This document shows, one piece after another, positions 1 to 12,296 of a DNA stretch of 64,000 bases. Source of the DNA: Pseudoxanthomonas sp. Root65 (lineage in GTDB: Bacteria > Pseudomonadota > Gammaproteobacteria > Xanthomonadales > Xanthomonadaceae); NCBI RefSeq assembly GCF_001427635.1, contig NZ_LMHA01000002.1, positions 186,001-250,000 on the forward strand, read 5' to 3'. The first letter of the stretch is position 1. Each line of letters starts with the position of its first letter. Made by a program: the position numbers and the translations under genes. Under the pieces are notes generated by a model. That model was not told the origin of the DNA. It saw nothing but the letters and a program-made list of their open reading frames with translations, and searched no databases.

Positions 1-486
1 GGGCGGCAGGACACCAACATCGCCGGGATCCATGCGGTAGGCGACGTCACTGGCCAGGCGGCGCTGACGCCGGTCGCCATCGCGGCGGCGCGGCGGCTCA
101 TGGACCGGCTGTTCGGCGGCCAGCCCGATGCGCGGATGGACTATGCGCAGATCCCGACCGTGGTGTTCTCGCACCCGCCGGTGGGGCAGGTGGGCCTGAC
201 CGAGGCCGAGGCGCGCGCGCTGCATGGCGACGCGGTGACGGTGCTGACCACGCGCTTCCGGCCGATGCTGCACGCGCTGGCCGATTCGCCGCAACGCAGC
301 CTGTTCAAGCTGGTCTGCGTGGGCGAGGACAAGCGCGTCGTCGGCCTGCACCTGCTGGGCGAGGGCGCGGACGAGATGCTGCAGGGTTTCGCGGTGGCGT
401 TGAAGAAGGGCATCACCCTGGCCGACCTGCACGACACCGTCGCCCTCCATCCCACCAGTGCCGAGGAAGTCGTGCTGATGCGCTGA
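1..486 (+). CDS. gor: glutathione reductase, C-terminal part (5' end outside window)
   Basis: NADPH-dependent flavoenzyme that reduces glutathione disulfide in the cytoplasm. The frame is open from base 1 and ends at the stop at 484-486, so only about 161 C-terminal residues are visible. The first visible part, GIHAVGDVTGQAALTPVAI, is the FAD-binding GD motif near the end of the second FAD segment. The dimerisation domain follows and ends with HPTSAEE, the His-Glu pair that acts as proton donor in this family. The redox CxxxxC motif lies upstream of the window and cannot be checked. Other pyridine nucleotide-disulfide oxidoreductases share this fold, but HPTSAEE favours glutathione reductase. 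Confidence 0.85.
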   Translation, partial: GRQDTNIAGIHAVGDVTGQAALTPVAIAAARRLMDRLFGGQPDARMDYAQIPTVVFSHPPVGQVGLTEAEARALHGDAVTVLTTRFRPMLHALADSPQRSLFKLVCVGEDKRVVGLHLLGEGADEMLQGFAVALKKGITLADLHDTVALHPTSAEEVVLMR

Positions 487-521
487 GCCGGGCCCGCGGG
501 AGGCGGCGATACAATGGCGGC

Positions 522-1298
522 ATGGACACCTACACCCTGCATCGCGGTACCGCGCCGCTGTTCATCAGCCTGCCGCACAACGGCACGGCGCTTCCCGACG
601 ACATCGCCGCACGCCTGACGCCGGAGGCACGCCGGGTGCCGGATACCGACTGGCATGTGGCCGACCTCTATGCGTTCGCGCGCACGCTGGGTGCATCGAT
701 CATCGTGCCGTCGTATTCGCGCTACGTCGTCGACCTTAACCGGCCGGACGATGACGTGTCCCTCTATCCCGGCCAGAACACCACCGGCCTGTGCCCCACC
801 GTGCGCTTCACTGGCGATCCGGTGTACCTGCCGGACCAGCAGCCCACGCCGGACGAGATCGCCGCGCGGGTCGATACCTACTGGCGCCCCTACCACCAGG
901 CGCTGCAGCAGGAACTGGCACGCATCCACGCCGCGCATGGCCGTGCCGTACTGTGGGAAGGCCACTCGATCCGCAGCGTGGTGCCGTTCCTGTTCGACGG
1001 CCGCCTGCCGGACTTCAATCTGGGCACGGCCGGCGGCGCGAGCTGCGTGCCCGCGCTGCAACAGGCGCTGGAAGCCGCGCTGGCCTCGCAGTCGGACTAC
1101 AGCTACGTGGTCAACGGACGTTTCCGTGGCGGTTACATCACCCGTCACTACGCCGACGTCGCCCGCGGCATCCAGACCGTGCAGCTCGAACTGGCGCAGC
1201 TCACCTACATGGACGAAGACAGCTTCGCCTACCTGCCCGAGCGTGCGGCGCGTACGCAGGCGCTGATCCGTCGCCTGCTGGCATGCACGCTGGCGTGA
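522..1298 (+). CDS. hutG: N-formylglutamate deformylase family protein
   Basis: 258 residues. The family hydrolyses N-formylglutamate to glutamate and formate, the last step of one histidine degradation route. Visible family features are FISLPHNGTALPDDI near the N-terminus, DTDWHVADLY around residue 45, the conserved SRYVVDLNRP stretch and the late GGYITRHYAD motif. Length fits the family. No other hut genes are in view; the gene follows gor by 35 bp and precedes an EamA transporter by 10 bp, so it may be co-transcribed with the latter. The wider N-formylglutamate amidohydrolase family includes members of unclear substrate, so the exact reaction is an inference. Confidence 0.85.
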   Translation: MDTYTLHRGTAPLFISLPHNGTALPDDIAARLTPEARRVPDTDWHVADLYAFARTLGASIIVPSYSRYVVDLNRPDDDVSLYPGQNTTGLCPTVRFTGDPVYLPDQQPTPDEIAARVDTYWRPYHQALQQELARIHAAHGRAVLWEGHSIRSVVPFLFDGRLPDFNLGTAGGASCVPALQQALEAALASQSDYSYVVNGRFRGGYITRHYADVARGIQTVQLELAQLTYMDEDSFAYLPERAARTQALIRRLLACTLA

Positions 1299-1308
1299 GC
1301 CGGTCGCC

Positions 1309-2292
1309 ATGACCCGGCCGAGGGCGGAGGACGAACTGGCGCAGCCGCTGGACGTGGCGCCGGCCGAAGCGATGGACGCACCGCCTGCGCGTCCCGGCCT
1401 GCAGGCGGTCAGCCGCTCCGGCTTGCTGCTCGCGGCCTTGGGCGCCATCGCGTTCTCGGGCAAGGCGATCATCGTCAAACTGGGGTATCGCTACGGCGCC
1501 GATGCGGTCACGCTGCTGGCCTTGCGCATGCTGGTGGCGTTCCCGTTCTTCCTGGTGATGGGCGTGTGGGCAGCGCGCCGGAGTGCGCCGCTGTCGCGCG
1601 CCGACCGCCTGAAGATCGGGCTGCTGGGCTTCCTCGGCTACTACCTGGCCAGCTTCCTCGACTTCGCCGGGCTGGCCTACATCACCGCCACGCTGGAGCG
1701 GCTGATCCTCTATCTCACCCCGACGCTGGTGGCGCTGATCGGCTGGCTCGCGCTGGGCAAGCGCATCTCGCGGCGGCAGGTGTTGGCGCTGCTGGTCAGC
1801 TATGCGGGCGTGGCGCTGGCCTTCGGGCACGATCTGCAGGCCGGCGGTTCCAGCATCCTGCTGGGTGGCCTGCTGGTGTTCGGCAGCGCGCTCGCCTACG
1901 CGCTGTACCTCGTCGGCAGTGGCGAACTGGTGGCGCGCGTCGGCGCGGTGCGGCTGACGGCCTACGCCAGCAGCGTGGCCAGCGTGCTGTGCCTGCTGCA
2001 GTTCGTCGTGCTGCGGCCGATGCAGGCGATGGTGCTGCCGTGGGAGGTCTACGCGCTGTCGCTGGTCAACGGCACGCTGTGCACGGTGCTGCCGGTGCTT
2101 GCGGTGATGATGGCGGTGGCGCGTATCGGCTCCGCGCTGGCGGCACAGGTCGGCATGATCGGGCCGGTGTCGACCATCGTGCTGAGCCTGCTGCTGCTCG
2201 GGGAACCGATGGGGCCGTGGCAGGTGGCCGGCACCGTGCTGGTGATGGCCGGCGTGTTCGTGGTGTCGCAGCAGAAGACGGTCGCGCGCTGA
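1309..2292 (+). CDS. EamA/DMT-family permease
   Basis: 327 residues, an integral inner-membrane protein of the drug/metabolite transporter superfamily. A hydrophilic N-terminus of about 40 residues is followed by about ten hydrophobic segments, in the usual two five-helix EamA halves (the first begins near GAIAFSGKAIIVKLGY, the second near LLGGLLVFGSALAYALYL). The C-terminus GVFVVSQQKTVAR is typical. Members export amino acids, metabolites or drugs; the sequence gives no substrate. It starts 10 bp after hutG on the same strand and is convergent with the ybdK-like gene, leaving only 7 bp between stops. Confidence 0.85.
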   Translation: MTRPRAEDELAQPLDVAPAEAMDAPPARPGLQAVSRSGLLLAALGAIAFSGKAIIVKLGYRYGADAVTLLALRMLVAFPFFLVMGVWAARRSAPLSRADRLKIGLLGFLGYYLASFLDFAGLAYITATLERLILYLTPTLVALIGWLALGKRISRRQVLALLVSYAGVALAFGHDLQAGGSSILLGGLLVFGSALAYALYLVGSGELVARVGAVRLTAYASSVASVLCLLQFVVLRPMQAMVLPWEVYALSLVNGTLCTVLPVLAVMMAVARIGSALAAQVGMIGPVSTIVLSLLLLGEPMGPWQVAGTVLVMAGVFVVSQQKTVAR

Positions 2293-2299
2293 GCCTGCG

Positions 2300-3436
2300 T
2301 CAGTCCGGTACGCTCGCCGCCGCCAGCCATCGCACGACATGCACCAGCGCTTCGCCGTGCGTGTCGCCGGCGAGCCTGCGTTGCTGGTAATGCCGCTGCT
2401 GCCCGTGCGCACTGGTGCCGCCGTCCAGGATGCGCCACGCATGGTCGATCTGGCGGGCGCAGTCCAGCGCCGCCACGTCGGCCGCAATGATCTCCAGCGT
2501 GCTTTCCAGCATCTCGCGCACGGAGACAAGATCGCCACTGCCGATGTCGATCAGGCCGGCGTCGAAGCCGTGCCGCTGCGCCCGCCACAGGTTCTCCTCG
2601 ATCACCGCCTGCGCCCCCGCATCCAGCGCGGCATGCAGGCGCGGCGTGCGCTCGAGGTACCGCACCACGCAGCGGAACAGCTGCGCGATCGCAAGCGCGT
2701 CGCGTGGATCCGTGCAGGCGTCGGTCACGCGCAGTTCCAGCGTCGGGAAGGCGAGGGAAGGGCGCAATGCCCACCACAGGAAGCTGGCATCGCGGATGGC
2801 GCGCGCATCGATCATGCGCCGCACGTAGTCGTCGTATTCGTCCTGGCCGCGGAACAGCGGCGGAAGCCCGGTGCGGGGAATTTCCTGGTACGCCGTCTGC
2901 CGATAGCCCATCAGGCCGGTCGCCTGTCCCATCCAGAACGGCGACGAGGTGCTAAGGGCCAGCAGCAGCGGCAGGAACGGCTGCATCCGCGCCATCAAGT
3001 GCACGCGCTGCGCCGGATCGGCCGGCTGCACATGCACATGCAGGCCGCACAGCAGATTGCGGTGGCCGAGCATCTGCAGCTCGTCCATCACCTGGTCGTA
3101 ATGCGGTTTGTCGGTGCTGCGCTGGCCCCGCCACGGCGCAGAGGGATGCGTTCCTGCCGACAGGATGTCCAGGCCATGCGCGCGGGCGATGCCGCCTATC
3201 GTGCGCCGCAGGGTGAGCAGGTCATGCTCGGCAGCGCGCGGGTCGTCGTGCACCGCGGTCTGTACTTCCACCTGGGTCTGCAGCATCTCGCTGCCGAAGC
3301 GTTCGCCCAGCGCGGCGCGGCAGGCATCGAAGAAACGACGCGGCATGTGCCGCAGGCGCCGGCCGTTGCGCCGCACGAGGAAATATTCCTCTTCCAGACC
3401 GAAGGTATAGGGATGCGAGTCGGGTTCCGCTGCCAT
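2300..3436 (-). CDS. ybdK: YbdK-type carboxylate-amine ligase (glutamate-cysteine ligase family 2)
   Basis: 378 residues, a normal length for this family. The N-terminal FGLEEEYFLV is the GCS2 signature that supplies metal/ATP-binding glutamates. Further family motifs are THPSAPW, GLHVHVQ and the LELRVTDACTD stretch. Homologues have weak glutamate-cysteine ligase activity, and the physiological substrates are not settled. The start ATG at 3434-3436 lies directly before the LEEE domain. The gene stands alone on the minus strand, convergent with the EamA gene. Confidence 0.85.
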   Translation of the reverse strand: MAAEPDSHPYTFGLEEEYFLVRRNGRRLRHMPRRFFDACRAALGERFGSEMLQTQVEVQTAVHDDPRAAEHDLLTLRRTIGGIARAHGLDILSAGTHPSAPWRGQRSTDKPHYDQVMDELQMLGHRNLLCGLHVHVQPADPAQRVHLMARMQPFLPLLLALSTSSPFWMGQATGLMGYRQTAYQEIPRTGLPPLFRGQDEYDDYVRRMIDARAIRDASFLWWALRPSLAFPTLELRVTDACTDPRDALAIAQLFRCVVRYLERTPRLHAALDAGAQAVIEENLWRAQRHGFDAGLIDIGSGDLVSVREMLESTLEIIAADVAALDCARQIDHAWRILDGGTSAHGQQRHYQQRRLAGDTHGEALVHVVRWLAAASVPD

Positions 3437-3608
3437 CCCCGGGTTATCGCACCGGGGCGGTGAACATGATGTTCAAGGGTCGGGCGGGCTGGGCGGCGGC
3501 AAGCGAAGCAGCGAGCGGAAGTCGTTTGATGCTGGCAGTTGCCGGGAACCGGTCTGCGGTGGGGCGGTGATCCTGCGCGCGTCGGTGCGACGCGGCGCAG
3601 GGTCGCGA

Positions 3609-3665
3609 TCAGACCTCGAGCGACGCCAGATCGCCCTTCGTCTCCAGCCGCGCCGCGCAGAACAT
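3609..3665 (-). pseudogene. remnant second copy of the parE 3' end
   Basis: Reading the minus strand, 3609-3647 encodes LETKGDLASLEV followed by TGA, exactly the last 12 residues and stop of ParE (3722-5611). The two copies differ at six third-codon positions, and all six changes are synonymous. Upstream of LETKG the similarity ends (a possible 18-residue frame starts at 3665). The two stops are 113 bp apart in direct orientation. This looks like a gene-end duplication, such as an attachment-site scar left by an element that integrated into the 3' end of parE, or the tail of an older parE displaced by recombination. It is unlikely to be an independent gene. Confidence 0.75.
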
Positions 3666-3721
3666 CCGACGGACATGGCAACGAGGCCGTCGCAACGGCC
3701 CCATCCAACGAATCGCCGCGG

Positions 3722-5611
3722 TCAGACTTCCAGGGAAGCCAGGTCGCCCTTGGTCTCCAGCCAAGCCTTGCGATCGCTCGCTCGCTTCTTCGCCAGCAGC
3801 ATGTCCATCAGGCCGTGCGTTTCCGGTGCGTCATCCACGGTCAGCTGCACCAGCCGGCGCGTGTCGGGATGGATGGTGGATTCGCGCAGCTGGGACGGAT
3901 TCATCTCGCCCAGACCCTTGAAACGGGTGACGTTGACCTGGCCCCGGATCTTCTCGCGCTCGATCTTTTCCAGCAGCAGGCGCTTCTCTTCCTCGTCCAG
4001 CGCGTAGAACACCTGCTTGCCCACGTCCACGCGGAACAGCGGCGGCATCGCCACGAACACGTGGCCGGCGTTCACCAGCGCGGGGAAGTGGCGCAGGAAC
4101 AGCGCGGTCAGCAGCGTGGCGATGTGCAGGCCGTCCGAGTCGGCGTCGGCCAAGATCACCACCTTGCCGTAGCGCAGCCCGCTGATGTCGTCCTTGCCGG
4201 GATCGCAACCGATGGCGATGGCCAGGTTGTGCACTTCGTCGGAGGCGAGCACCGAGGTACTGGCGACTTCCCACGTATTGAGGATCTTGCCGCGCAGCGG
4301 CAGGATCGCCTGGAAATCCTTGTCGCGCGCCTGCTTGGCGCTGCCGCCGGCCGAGTCGCCTTCCACCAGGAACAGCTCGGTGCGCGAGAGGTCCTGGCTG
4401 ATGCAGTCGGCCAGCTTGCCGGGCAGGGCGGGACCCTGCGTGACCTTCTTGCGGATGACCTGCTTCTCGGTCTTCAGGCGCGCGCTGGCGCGTTCGATCG
4501 CGATCTGCGCGATCTTCTCGCCCAGCTCCACGTGCTGGTTCAGCCACAGGCTGAAGGCGTCGTGCGCGGCGCCTTCGATGAAGCCGGCGGCCTGGCGCGA
4601 GGACAGGCGTTCCTTGGTCTGACCGCTGAACTGCGGGTCGGTCATCTTCAGCGACAGTACGAAGGTGACGCGGTCCCACACGTCTTCCGGCGCCAGCTTC
4701 ACGCCGCGCGGCAGCAGGTTGCGGAAGTCGCAGAACTCGCGCAGCGCATCGGTCAGGCCGCTGCGCAGGCCGTTCACGTGCGTGCCGTGCTGGGCGGTGG
4801 GGATCAGGTTGACGTAGCTTTCCTGGACGATCTCGCCCTCCGGCACCCACGCGACCGCCCAGTCGACGACCTCGCTGTCCTTCTTCAGCTGGCCGACGAA
4901 CAGCTCCGGCGGCAGCAGCTCACGGCCGGCCATCTCGCCGCGCAGGTAATCGCGCAGGCCGTCCTCGTAATGCCAGCTGTCGCGCTCGCCGCTGGCTTCG
5001 TCGAACAGGGTGACGTTCAGCCCGGGGCAGAGCACGGCCTTGGCGCGCAGCAGGTGCTTGAGCGCACGCACGTTGAACTTCGGCGTGTCGAAATACTTCG
5101 GGTCGGCCCAGAAACGCACGCGCGTGCCGGTGTTCTTCTTGCCCACGCTGCCTACCACTTCCAGCGGGGTGGCGCGGTCGCCGTTGCGGAAGGTGATGCG
5201 GTGTTCGCTGCCCTCGCGCTTGATGTGCACTTCCACCAGCGTGGACAGTGCATTGACAACACTGACGCCCACGCCATGCAGGCCGCCGGAGAAGGTGTAG
5301 TTCTTGTTGCTGAACTTGCCGCCGGCATGCAGGCGGGTGAGGATCAGTTCCACGCCGGGGATCTTCTCCTCGGGATGGATGTCGACCGGCATGCCGCGTC
5401 CGTCGTCGCTGACTTCGCAGCTGCCATCCTTGTACAGGGTGACCTCGATGCTGCCGGCATGGCCGGCCAGGGCCTCGTCCACCGCGTTGTCGATGACTTC
5501 CTGCGCCAGGTGATTCGGGCGCGAGGTGTCGGTGTACATGCCGGGGCGGCGCTTGACCGGGTCAAGGCCGGAGAGGACTTCGATGTCGGCGGCGTTGTAG
5601 CGGCTGCTCAT
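3722..5611 (-). CDS. parE: DNA topoisomerase IV subunit B
   Basis: 629 residues. ATPase subunit of topoisomerase IV, which with ParC decatenates daughter chromosomes. The GHKL ATPase domain shows EVIDNAVDEALAGHAG (Mg-binding Asn), DDGRGMPVDI and GGLHGVGVSVVNAL. The TOPRIM domain shows ELFLVEGDSAGGSA and DADSDGLHI. The start MSSRYNAADIEVL was chosen because the frame upstream (to 5779) is Pro/Arg-rich and unlike any ParE. No strong Shine-Dalgarno is visible. parC is not in the window. The C-terminal tail is duplicated 113 bp downstream. Confidence 0.97.
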   Translation of the reverse strand: MSSRYNAADIEVLSGLDPVKRRPGMYTDTSRPNHLAQEVIDNAVDEALAGHAGSIEVTLYKDGSCEVSDDGRGMPVDIHPEEKIPGVELILTRLHAGGKFSNKNYTFSGGLHGVGVSVVNALSTLVEVHIKREGSEHRITFRNGDRATPLEVVGSVGKKNTGTRVRFWADPKYFDTPKFNVRALKHLLRAKAVLCPGLNVTLFDEASGERDSWHYEDGLRDYLRGEMAGRELLPPELFVGQLKKDSEVVDWAVAWVPEGEIVQESYVNLIPTAQHGTHVNGLRSGLTDALREFCDFRNLLPRGVKLAPEDVWDRVTFVLSLKMTDPQFSGQTKERLSSRQAAGFIEGAAHDAFSLWLNQHVELGEKIAQIAIERASARLKTEKQVIRKKVTQGPALPGKLADCISQDLSRTELFLVEGDSAGGSAKQARDKDFQAILPLRGKILNTWEVASTSVLASDEVHNLAIAIGCDPGKDDISGLRYGKVVILADADSDGLHIATLLTALFLRHFPALVNAGHVFVAMPPLFRVDVGKQVFYALDEEEKRLLLEKIEREKIRGQVNVTRFKGLGEMNPSQLRESTIHPDTRRLVQLTVDDAPETHGLMDMLLAKKRASDRKAWLETKGDLASLEV

Positions 5612-5888
5612 GGATGCTCGGTTTCTCGGTGCGACGGGCGACGCCAGGGCGCCGCAGTGAACAGGAACGGGTGGACAGTCCACCGCAGGGGCGTCGCAGG
5701 GCGCGCGACGCGCTGCGTTCCGCGCCGGGACGGGCCCGGATCGGGCGGCAGTGTGCGGCCAGCCGGGCTTTTTTGCCATGTTCAGTCGAGGGCGGGGCGG
5801 CGGGCGCTAGGCTTGCCGCGTGGACAGGGATGCCCTTGGAACGCCGCCCGGCGCCCCCAGATTCCCGTTACCCATGAGGAGTACCGCC

Positions 5889-6143
5889 ATGAAGTCCCGC
5901 AACCTGTTGCTGCTCTCCGCCGCCGTCGCCGGTGCGCTGTTCGCGGTCCAGGCGTTCGCTCAGTCGCGCACCGCCAACGATGCCGACAAGCCCAAGCAGG
6001 ACCAGTCGCAGACCAGCGACCCTTCCGACCCCGAGGCCAAGGCCCGTCGCCGTGCCGCCAACGAGGCCGCCGCCAAGCAGCGCAAGGCCGCCGACGGCCA
6101 GCAGAAGAAGGCCGGCGAAGAGGAAGAAGAGCGCAAGCCCTGA
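5889..6143 (+). CDS. small secreted Lys/Ala-rich protein
   Basis: 84 residues, not recognised as a named family. The N-terminus MKSRNLLLLSAAVAGALF is a signal peptide with likely cleavage after AFA, before QSRTAND. The mature part (about 58 residues) is very hydrophilic: Asp/Lys/Gln, then Ala/Arg/Lys-rich probable helix, ending in acidic EEEEERKP. GAGGAG at 5876-5881 sits 7 bp before the ATG at 5889 and decides this start over in-frame ATGs upstream. It is divergent from parE, and a strong hairpin follows it. Probably a periplasmic protein of unknown function. Confidence 0.7.
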   Translation: MKSRNLLLLSAAVAGALFAVQAFAQSRTANDADKPKQDQSQTSDPSDPEAKARRRAANEAAAKQRKAADGQQKKAGEEEEERKP

Positions 6144-6190
6144 TCCGTGTCGATCCGCCGGGAGCCTTGCCGCGCAAGGGTTTCCGGTGA

Positions 6191-7945
<1,755 letters not shown>

Positions 7946-7951
7946 ATGTTG

Positions 7952-8080
7952 TTTCCTTCTCCCGCCGGGAGAAGGTGCCCCGAAGGGGCGGATGAGGGTC
8001 CGGCGGAATCCAGTATGTTCCCGCCTTCCCGATTCCGCCGTACCCTCACCCCACCCCCTCTCCCGGGGGAGAGGGGCTCA
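7952..8080. repeat. dispersed palindromic repeat (GGAGAAGG/GGATGAGGG type), two parts
   Basis: Part one (about 7952-7999) is an imperfect hairpin TTCTCCCGCCGGGAGAAGG followed by GTGCCCCGAAGGGGCGGATGAGGGT, itself with a small CCCCGAAGGGG hairpin. Part two (about 8041-8080) is TACCCTCACCCC then CCCTCTCCCGGGGGAGAGGGG, so the two parts face each other with inverted ends. The same family recurs at 32.4-32.7, 33.1-33.3, 35.9, 55.9-56.2 and weakly 63.2 kb. Transcribed from pyrG it would fold strongly. Confidence 0.75.
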
Positions 8081-8096
8081 AACGAGAGGTGTTTGA

Positions 8097-8929
8097 ATGA
8101 AGCTTTGTGGATTCGACGTCGGCCTTGACCAGCCCCTGTTCCTGATCGCCGGCCCGTGCGTGATCGAATCGATGCAGTTGCAGATCGATGTCGCCGGCCG
8201 CCTGAAGGAGATCACAGGCAAGCTGGGGATGAACTTCATCTTCAAGTCCAGCTTCGACAAGGCCAACCGCACCTCCGGCACCAGCTTCCGCGGCCCCGGC
8301 ATGGAAGAAGGCCTGAAGGTGCTGGACGCGGTGAAGAAGCAGGTCGGCGTGCCGGTCCTGACCGACGTGCACGAATACACGCCCATGGACGAAGTCGCGG
8401 CCGTGGTCGACGTGCTGCAGACGCCCGCGTTCCTCGTGCGCCAGACCGACTTCATCAGGAAGGTCTGCGCCGCCGGCAAGCCGGTCAACATCAAGAAGGG
8501 TCAGTTCCTGTCGCCGTGGGACATGAAGCCGGTCGTCGAGAAGGCCAAGTCCACCGGCAATCACGACATCATGGTCTGCGAGCGCGGTGCCTCGTTCGGC
8601 TACAACAACCTGGTCAGCGACATGCGCTCGCTGAGCGTGATGCGCGATACCGGTTGCCCGGTCGTGTTCGATGCCACGCACTCGGTGCAGTTGCCGGGCG
8701 GGCAGGGCACCAGCTCCGGCGGCCAGCGCGAGTTCGTGCCGGTGCTGGCGCGTGCGGCGGTCGCGGTGGGAGTGTCAGGCCTGTTCGCCGAAACGCACCC
8801 GGATCCGTCCAAGGCCCTGTCCGATGGCCCGAACGCGTGGCCGCTGGACAAGATGGAAACGCTGCTGGAAACGCTGCTTGCGCTGGACGGCATCACCAAG
8901 AAGAATGGTTTTTTGGAGAGCACGGTCTG

Positions 8930-8930
<1 letters not shown>
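8097..8930 (+). CDS. kdsA: 3-deoxy-8-phosphooctulonate synthase
   Basis: 277 residues. Condenses phosphoenolpyruvate with arabinose 5-phosphate to make KDO-8-phosphate for lipopolysaccharide core. Motifs: [11 protein letters not shown] near the N-terminus, [12 protein letters not shown] (substrate-binding Lys residues), [45 protein letters not shown] and [12 protein letters not shown]. Start ATG at 8097 gives the usual [22 protein letters not shown]-terminus. The stop overlaps the start of the next gene (TGATG). Confidence 0.97.
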
Positions 8931-10737
<1,807 letters not shown>

Positions 10738-10740
10738 TCC

Positions 10741-11091
10741 ATGCGCAAGGCGCCCTGGCTGCTGCTGGTGCTGGTACTGCTGCTGGGATGGCTGCAGTAC
10801 AAGTTCTGGTTCGGCGTCGGCAGCTCGGGCCAGGTCGTCGCGCTGGAGCAGCAGGTCGCCTCGCAGAAGCGCGAGAACGCCGGCCTGCAGGAGCGCAACG
10901 ATGCGCTGGCCGCCGAAGTCGAGGACCTCAAGTCCGGCGAATCGGCGGTCGAGGAGCGCGCACGCAGCGAGCTGGGCATGATCAAGCCCGGCGAGAAGTT
11001 CTACCGCGTGGTCGAAACCGTTGCGCCCGTGCCGCCGCCGGGCGGTGACGCGGGTGGAAGCGACGATGACGTCGCGGACCGCGTTCCCTGA
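10741..11091 (+). CDS. ftsB: cell division protein FtsB
   Basis: 116 residues. Bitopic septal protein that works with FtsL and FtsQ. Residues 5-20 form one transmembrane helix ([18 protein letters not shown]). Next is a coiled coil (about 35-70, [20 protein letters not shown]) and the family ending [18 protein letters not shown]. The Pro/Gly/Asp-rich tail is longer than in E. coli. It lies 3 bp after eno and overlaps ispD by one base, the normal xanthomonad order. Confidence 0.93.
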   Translation: MRKAPWLLLVLVLLLGWLQYKFWFGVGSSGQVVALEQQVASQKRENAGLQERNDALAAEVEDLKSGESAVEERARSELGMIKPGEKFYRVVETVAPVPPPGGDAGGSDDDVADRVP

Positions 11092-11786
11092 TGGCCCGCC
11101 TCTGGGCCGTCGTGCCGGCGGCGGGACGCGGCACGCGCTTCGGCGGTGAGCTTCCCAAGCAGTATCTCGTCGTCGACGGTGCGCCGCTGATCGCGCACAC
11201 GCTGGCGGCGCTGTTCGCGCACGATGCGGTGGAGGGCGCGGTGGTGCCGGTGTCGGAACACGATCCGGACTGGCCGCGCTGGACCGCGTTCGCCGGCAAG
11301 CCCGTGCGCGCCTGCGTCGGCGGCGCGAGCCGTGCCGCCTCGGTGCTGGCGGGCCTGCACGCATTGCCCGACGAGGTGCGCGCGGATGACTTCGTGCTGG
11401 TGCATGACGCCGCGCGCCCCAACCTGTCGCTGTCCGACCTGTCGCAACTGCTGGAGCGCGGACGCAATGATCCGGTCGGTGCGATCCTGGCCGCGCCGGT
11501 GCGCGACACCTTGAAGCGGGCCGGCGACGATGGTGGCATCGACGCCACCGAACCGCGGGAACGGCTGTGGCGCGCGTTCACTCCGCAGCTGTTCCGCCGC
11601 CTGCAACTGACCCGCGCGCTGGAAGCGGCCACCGCCGACGGCGTCGAGGTGACCGACGAGGCAATGGCGATGGAGCGTCTCGGCTTGCGACCGCTGCTGG
11701 TCGAGGGCGCGGAGAGCAACTTCAAGATCACCACGCCGGCGGACCTGGCGCGGTTCGCCTACGAACTGGCGCAGCGCAGCCGCTGA
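11091..11786 (+). CDS. ispD: 2-C-methyl-D-erythritol 4-phosphate cytidylyltransferase
   Basis: 231 residues. Third step of the MEP isoprenoid pathway, transferring CMP to MEP. The N-terminal nucleotide loop reads [30 protein letters not shown] and APVRDTLKR are conserved active-site stretches, and the C-terminus has [14 protein letters not shown]. The start overlaps the ftsB stop (TGATG). ispF follows 18 bp later, so both MEP genes are co-expressed. Confidence 0.96.
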   Translation: MARLWAVVPAAGRGTRFGGELPKQYLVVDGAPLIAHTLAALFAHDAVEGAVVPVSEHDPDWPRWTAFAGKPVRACVGGASRAASVLAGLHALPDEVRADDFVLVHDAARPNLSLSDLSQLLERGRNDPVGAILAAPVRDTLKRAGDDGGIDATEPRERLWRAFTPQLFRRLQLTRALEAATADGVEVTDEAMAMERLGLRPLLVEGAESNFKITTPADLARFAYELAQRSR

Positions 11787-11804
11787 CGCTTTAACGGGAA
11801 CACC

Positions 11805-12296
11805 ATGTCCGACTCCTTGAACATCCGCATCGGCCAGGGCTTCGACGTGCACGCCTTCGGCGACGGCGACCACGTCATGTTGGGAGGTGTGCGCGTGCCG
11901 CATGAGCGCGGCGTGCTGGCGCACAGCGATGGCGATGTGGTGCTGCATGCGCTGTGCGACGCGATGCTCGGCGCGTTGGCGCTGGGCGACATCGGTAAGC
12001 ACTTTCCGCCGTCGGACGATCGCTGGAAAGGCGCGGACAGCCGTGCGTTCGTCCGCCATTGCAATGCCTTGATCGCCGAACGCGGCTGGCGGGTCGGCAA
12101 TGCCGACGTCACCGTGATCTGCGAGCGACCGAAGGTGGGGCCGCATGCCGACGCGATGCGCGCCTGCGTGGCTGAAGACCTGGGCATCGGTGTCGATGCC
12201 GTCAGCATCAAGGCCACCACGACCGAGAAGCTGGGCTTCACCGGGCGTGGTGAAGGCATCGCCGCCCAGGCCACGGTGCTGCTGGTGAAGGCGTGA
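11805..12296 (+). CDS. ispF: 2-C-methyl-D-erythritol 2,4-cyclodiphosphate synthase
   Basis: 163 residues, a homotrimeric Zn enzyme of the MEP pathway. N-terminal [15 protein letters not shown] carries the Asp/His zinc ligands. [20 protein letters not shown] and [11 protein letters not shown] are family signatures, and the C-terminal [20 protein letters not shown] is complete. The last bases overlap the GTG start of truD (GTGA). Confidence 0.97.
   Translation: MSDSLNIRIGQGFDVHAFGDGDHVMLGGVRVPHERGVLAHSDGDVVLHALCDAMLGALALGDIGKHFPPSDDRWKGADSRAFVRHCNALIAERGWRVGNADVTVICERPKVGPHADAMRACVAEDLGIGVDAVSIKATTTEKLGFTGRGEGIAAQATVLLVKA

Noticed and set aside
3539..6190. An 883-codon open frame on the plus strand through parE
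   Set aside because: It is the antisense shadow of parE in high-GC codon bias; composition is His/Gln/Ala/Arg-rich without family motifs, while the minus strand has all ParE motifs.
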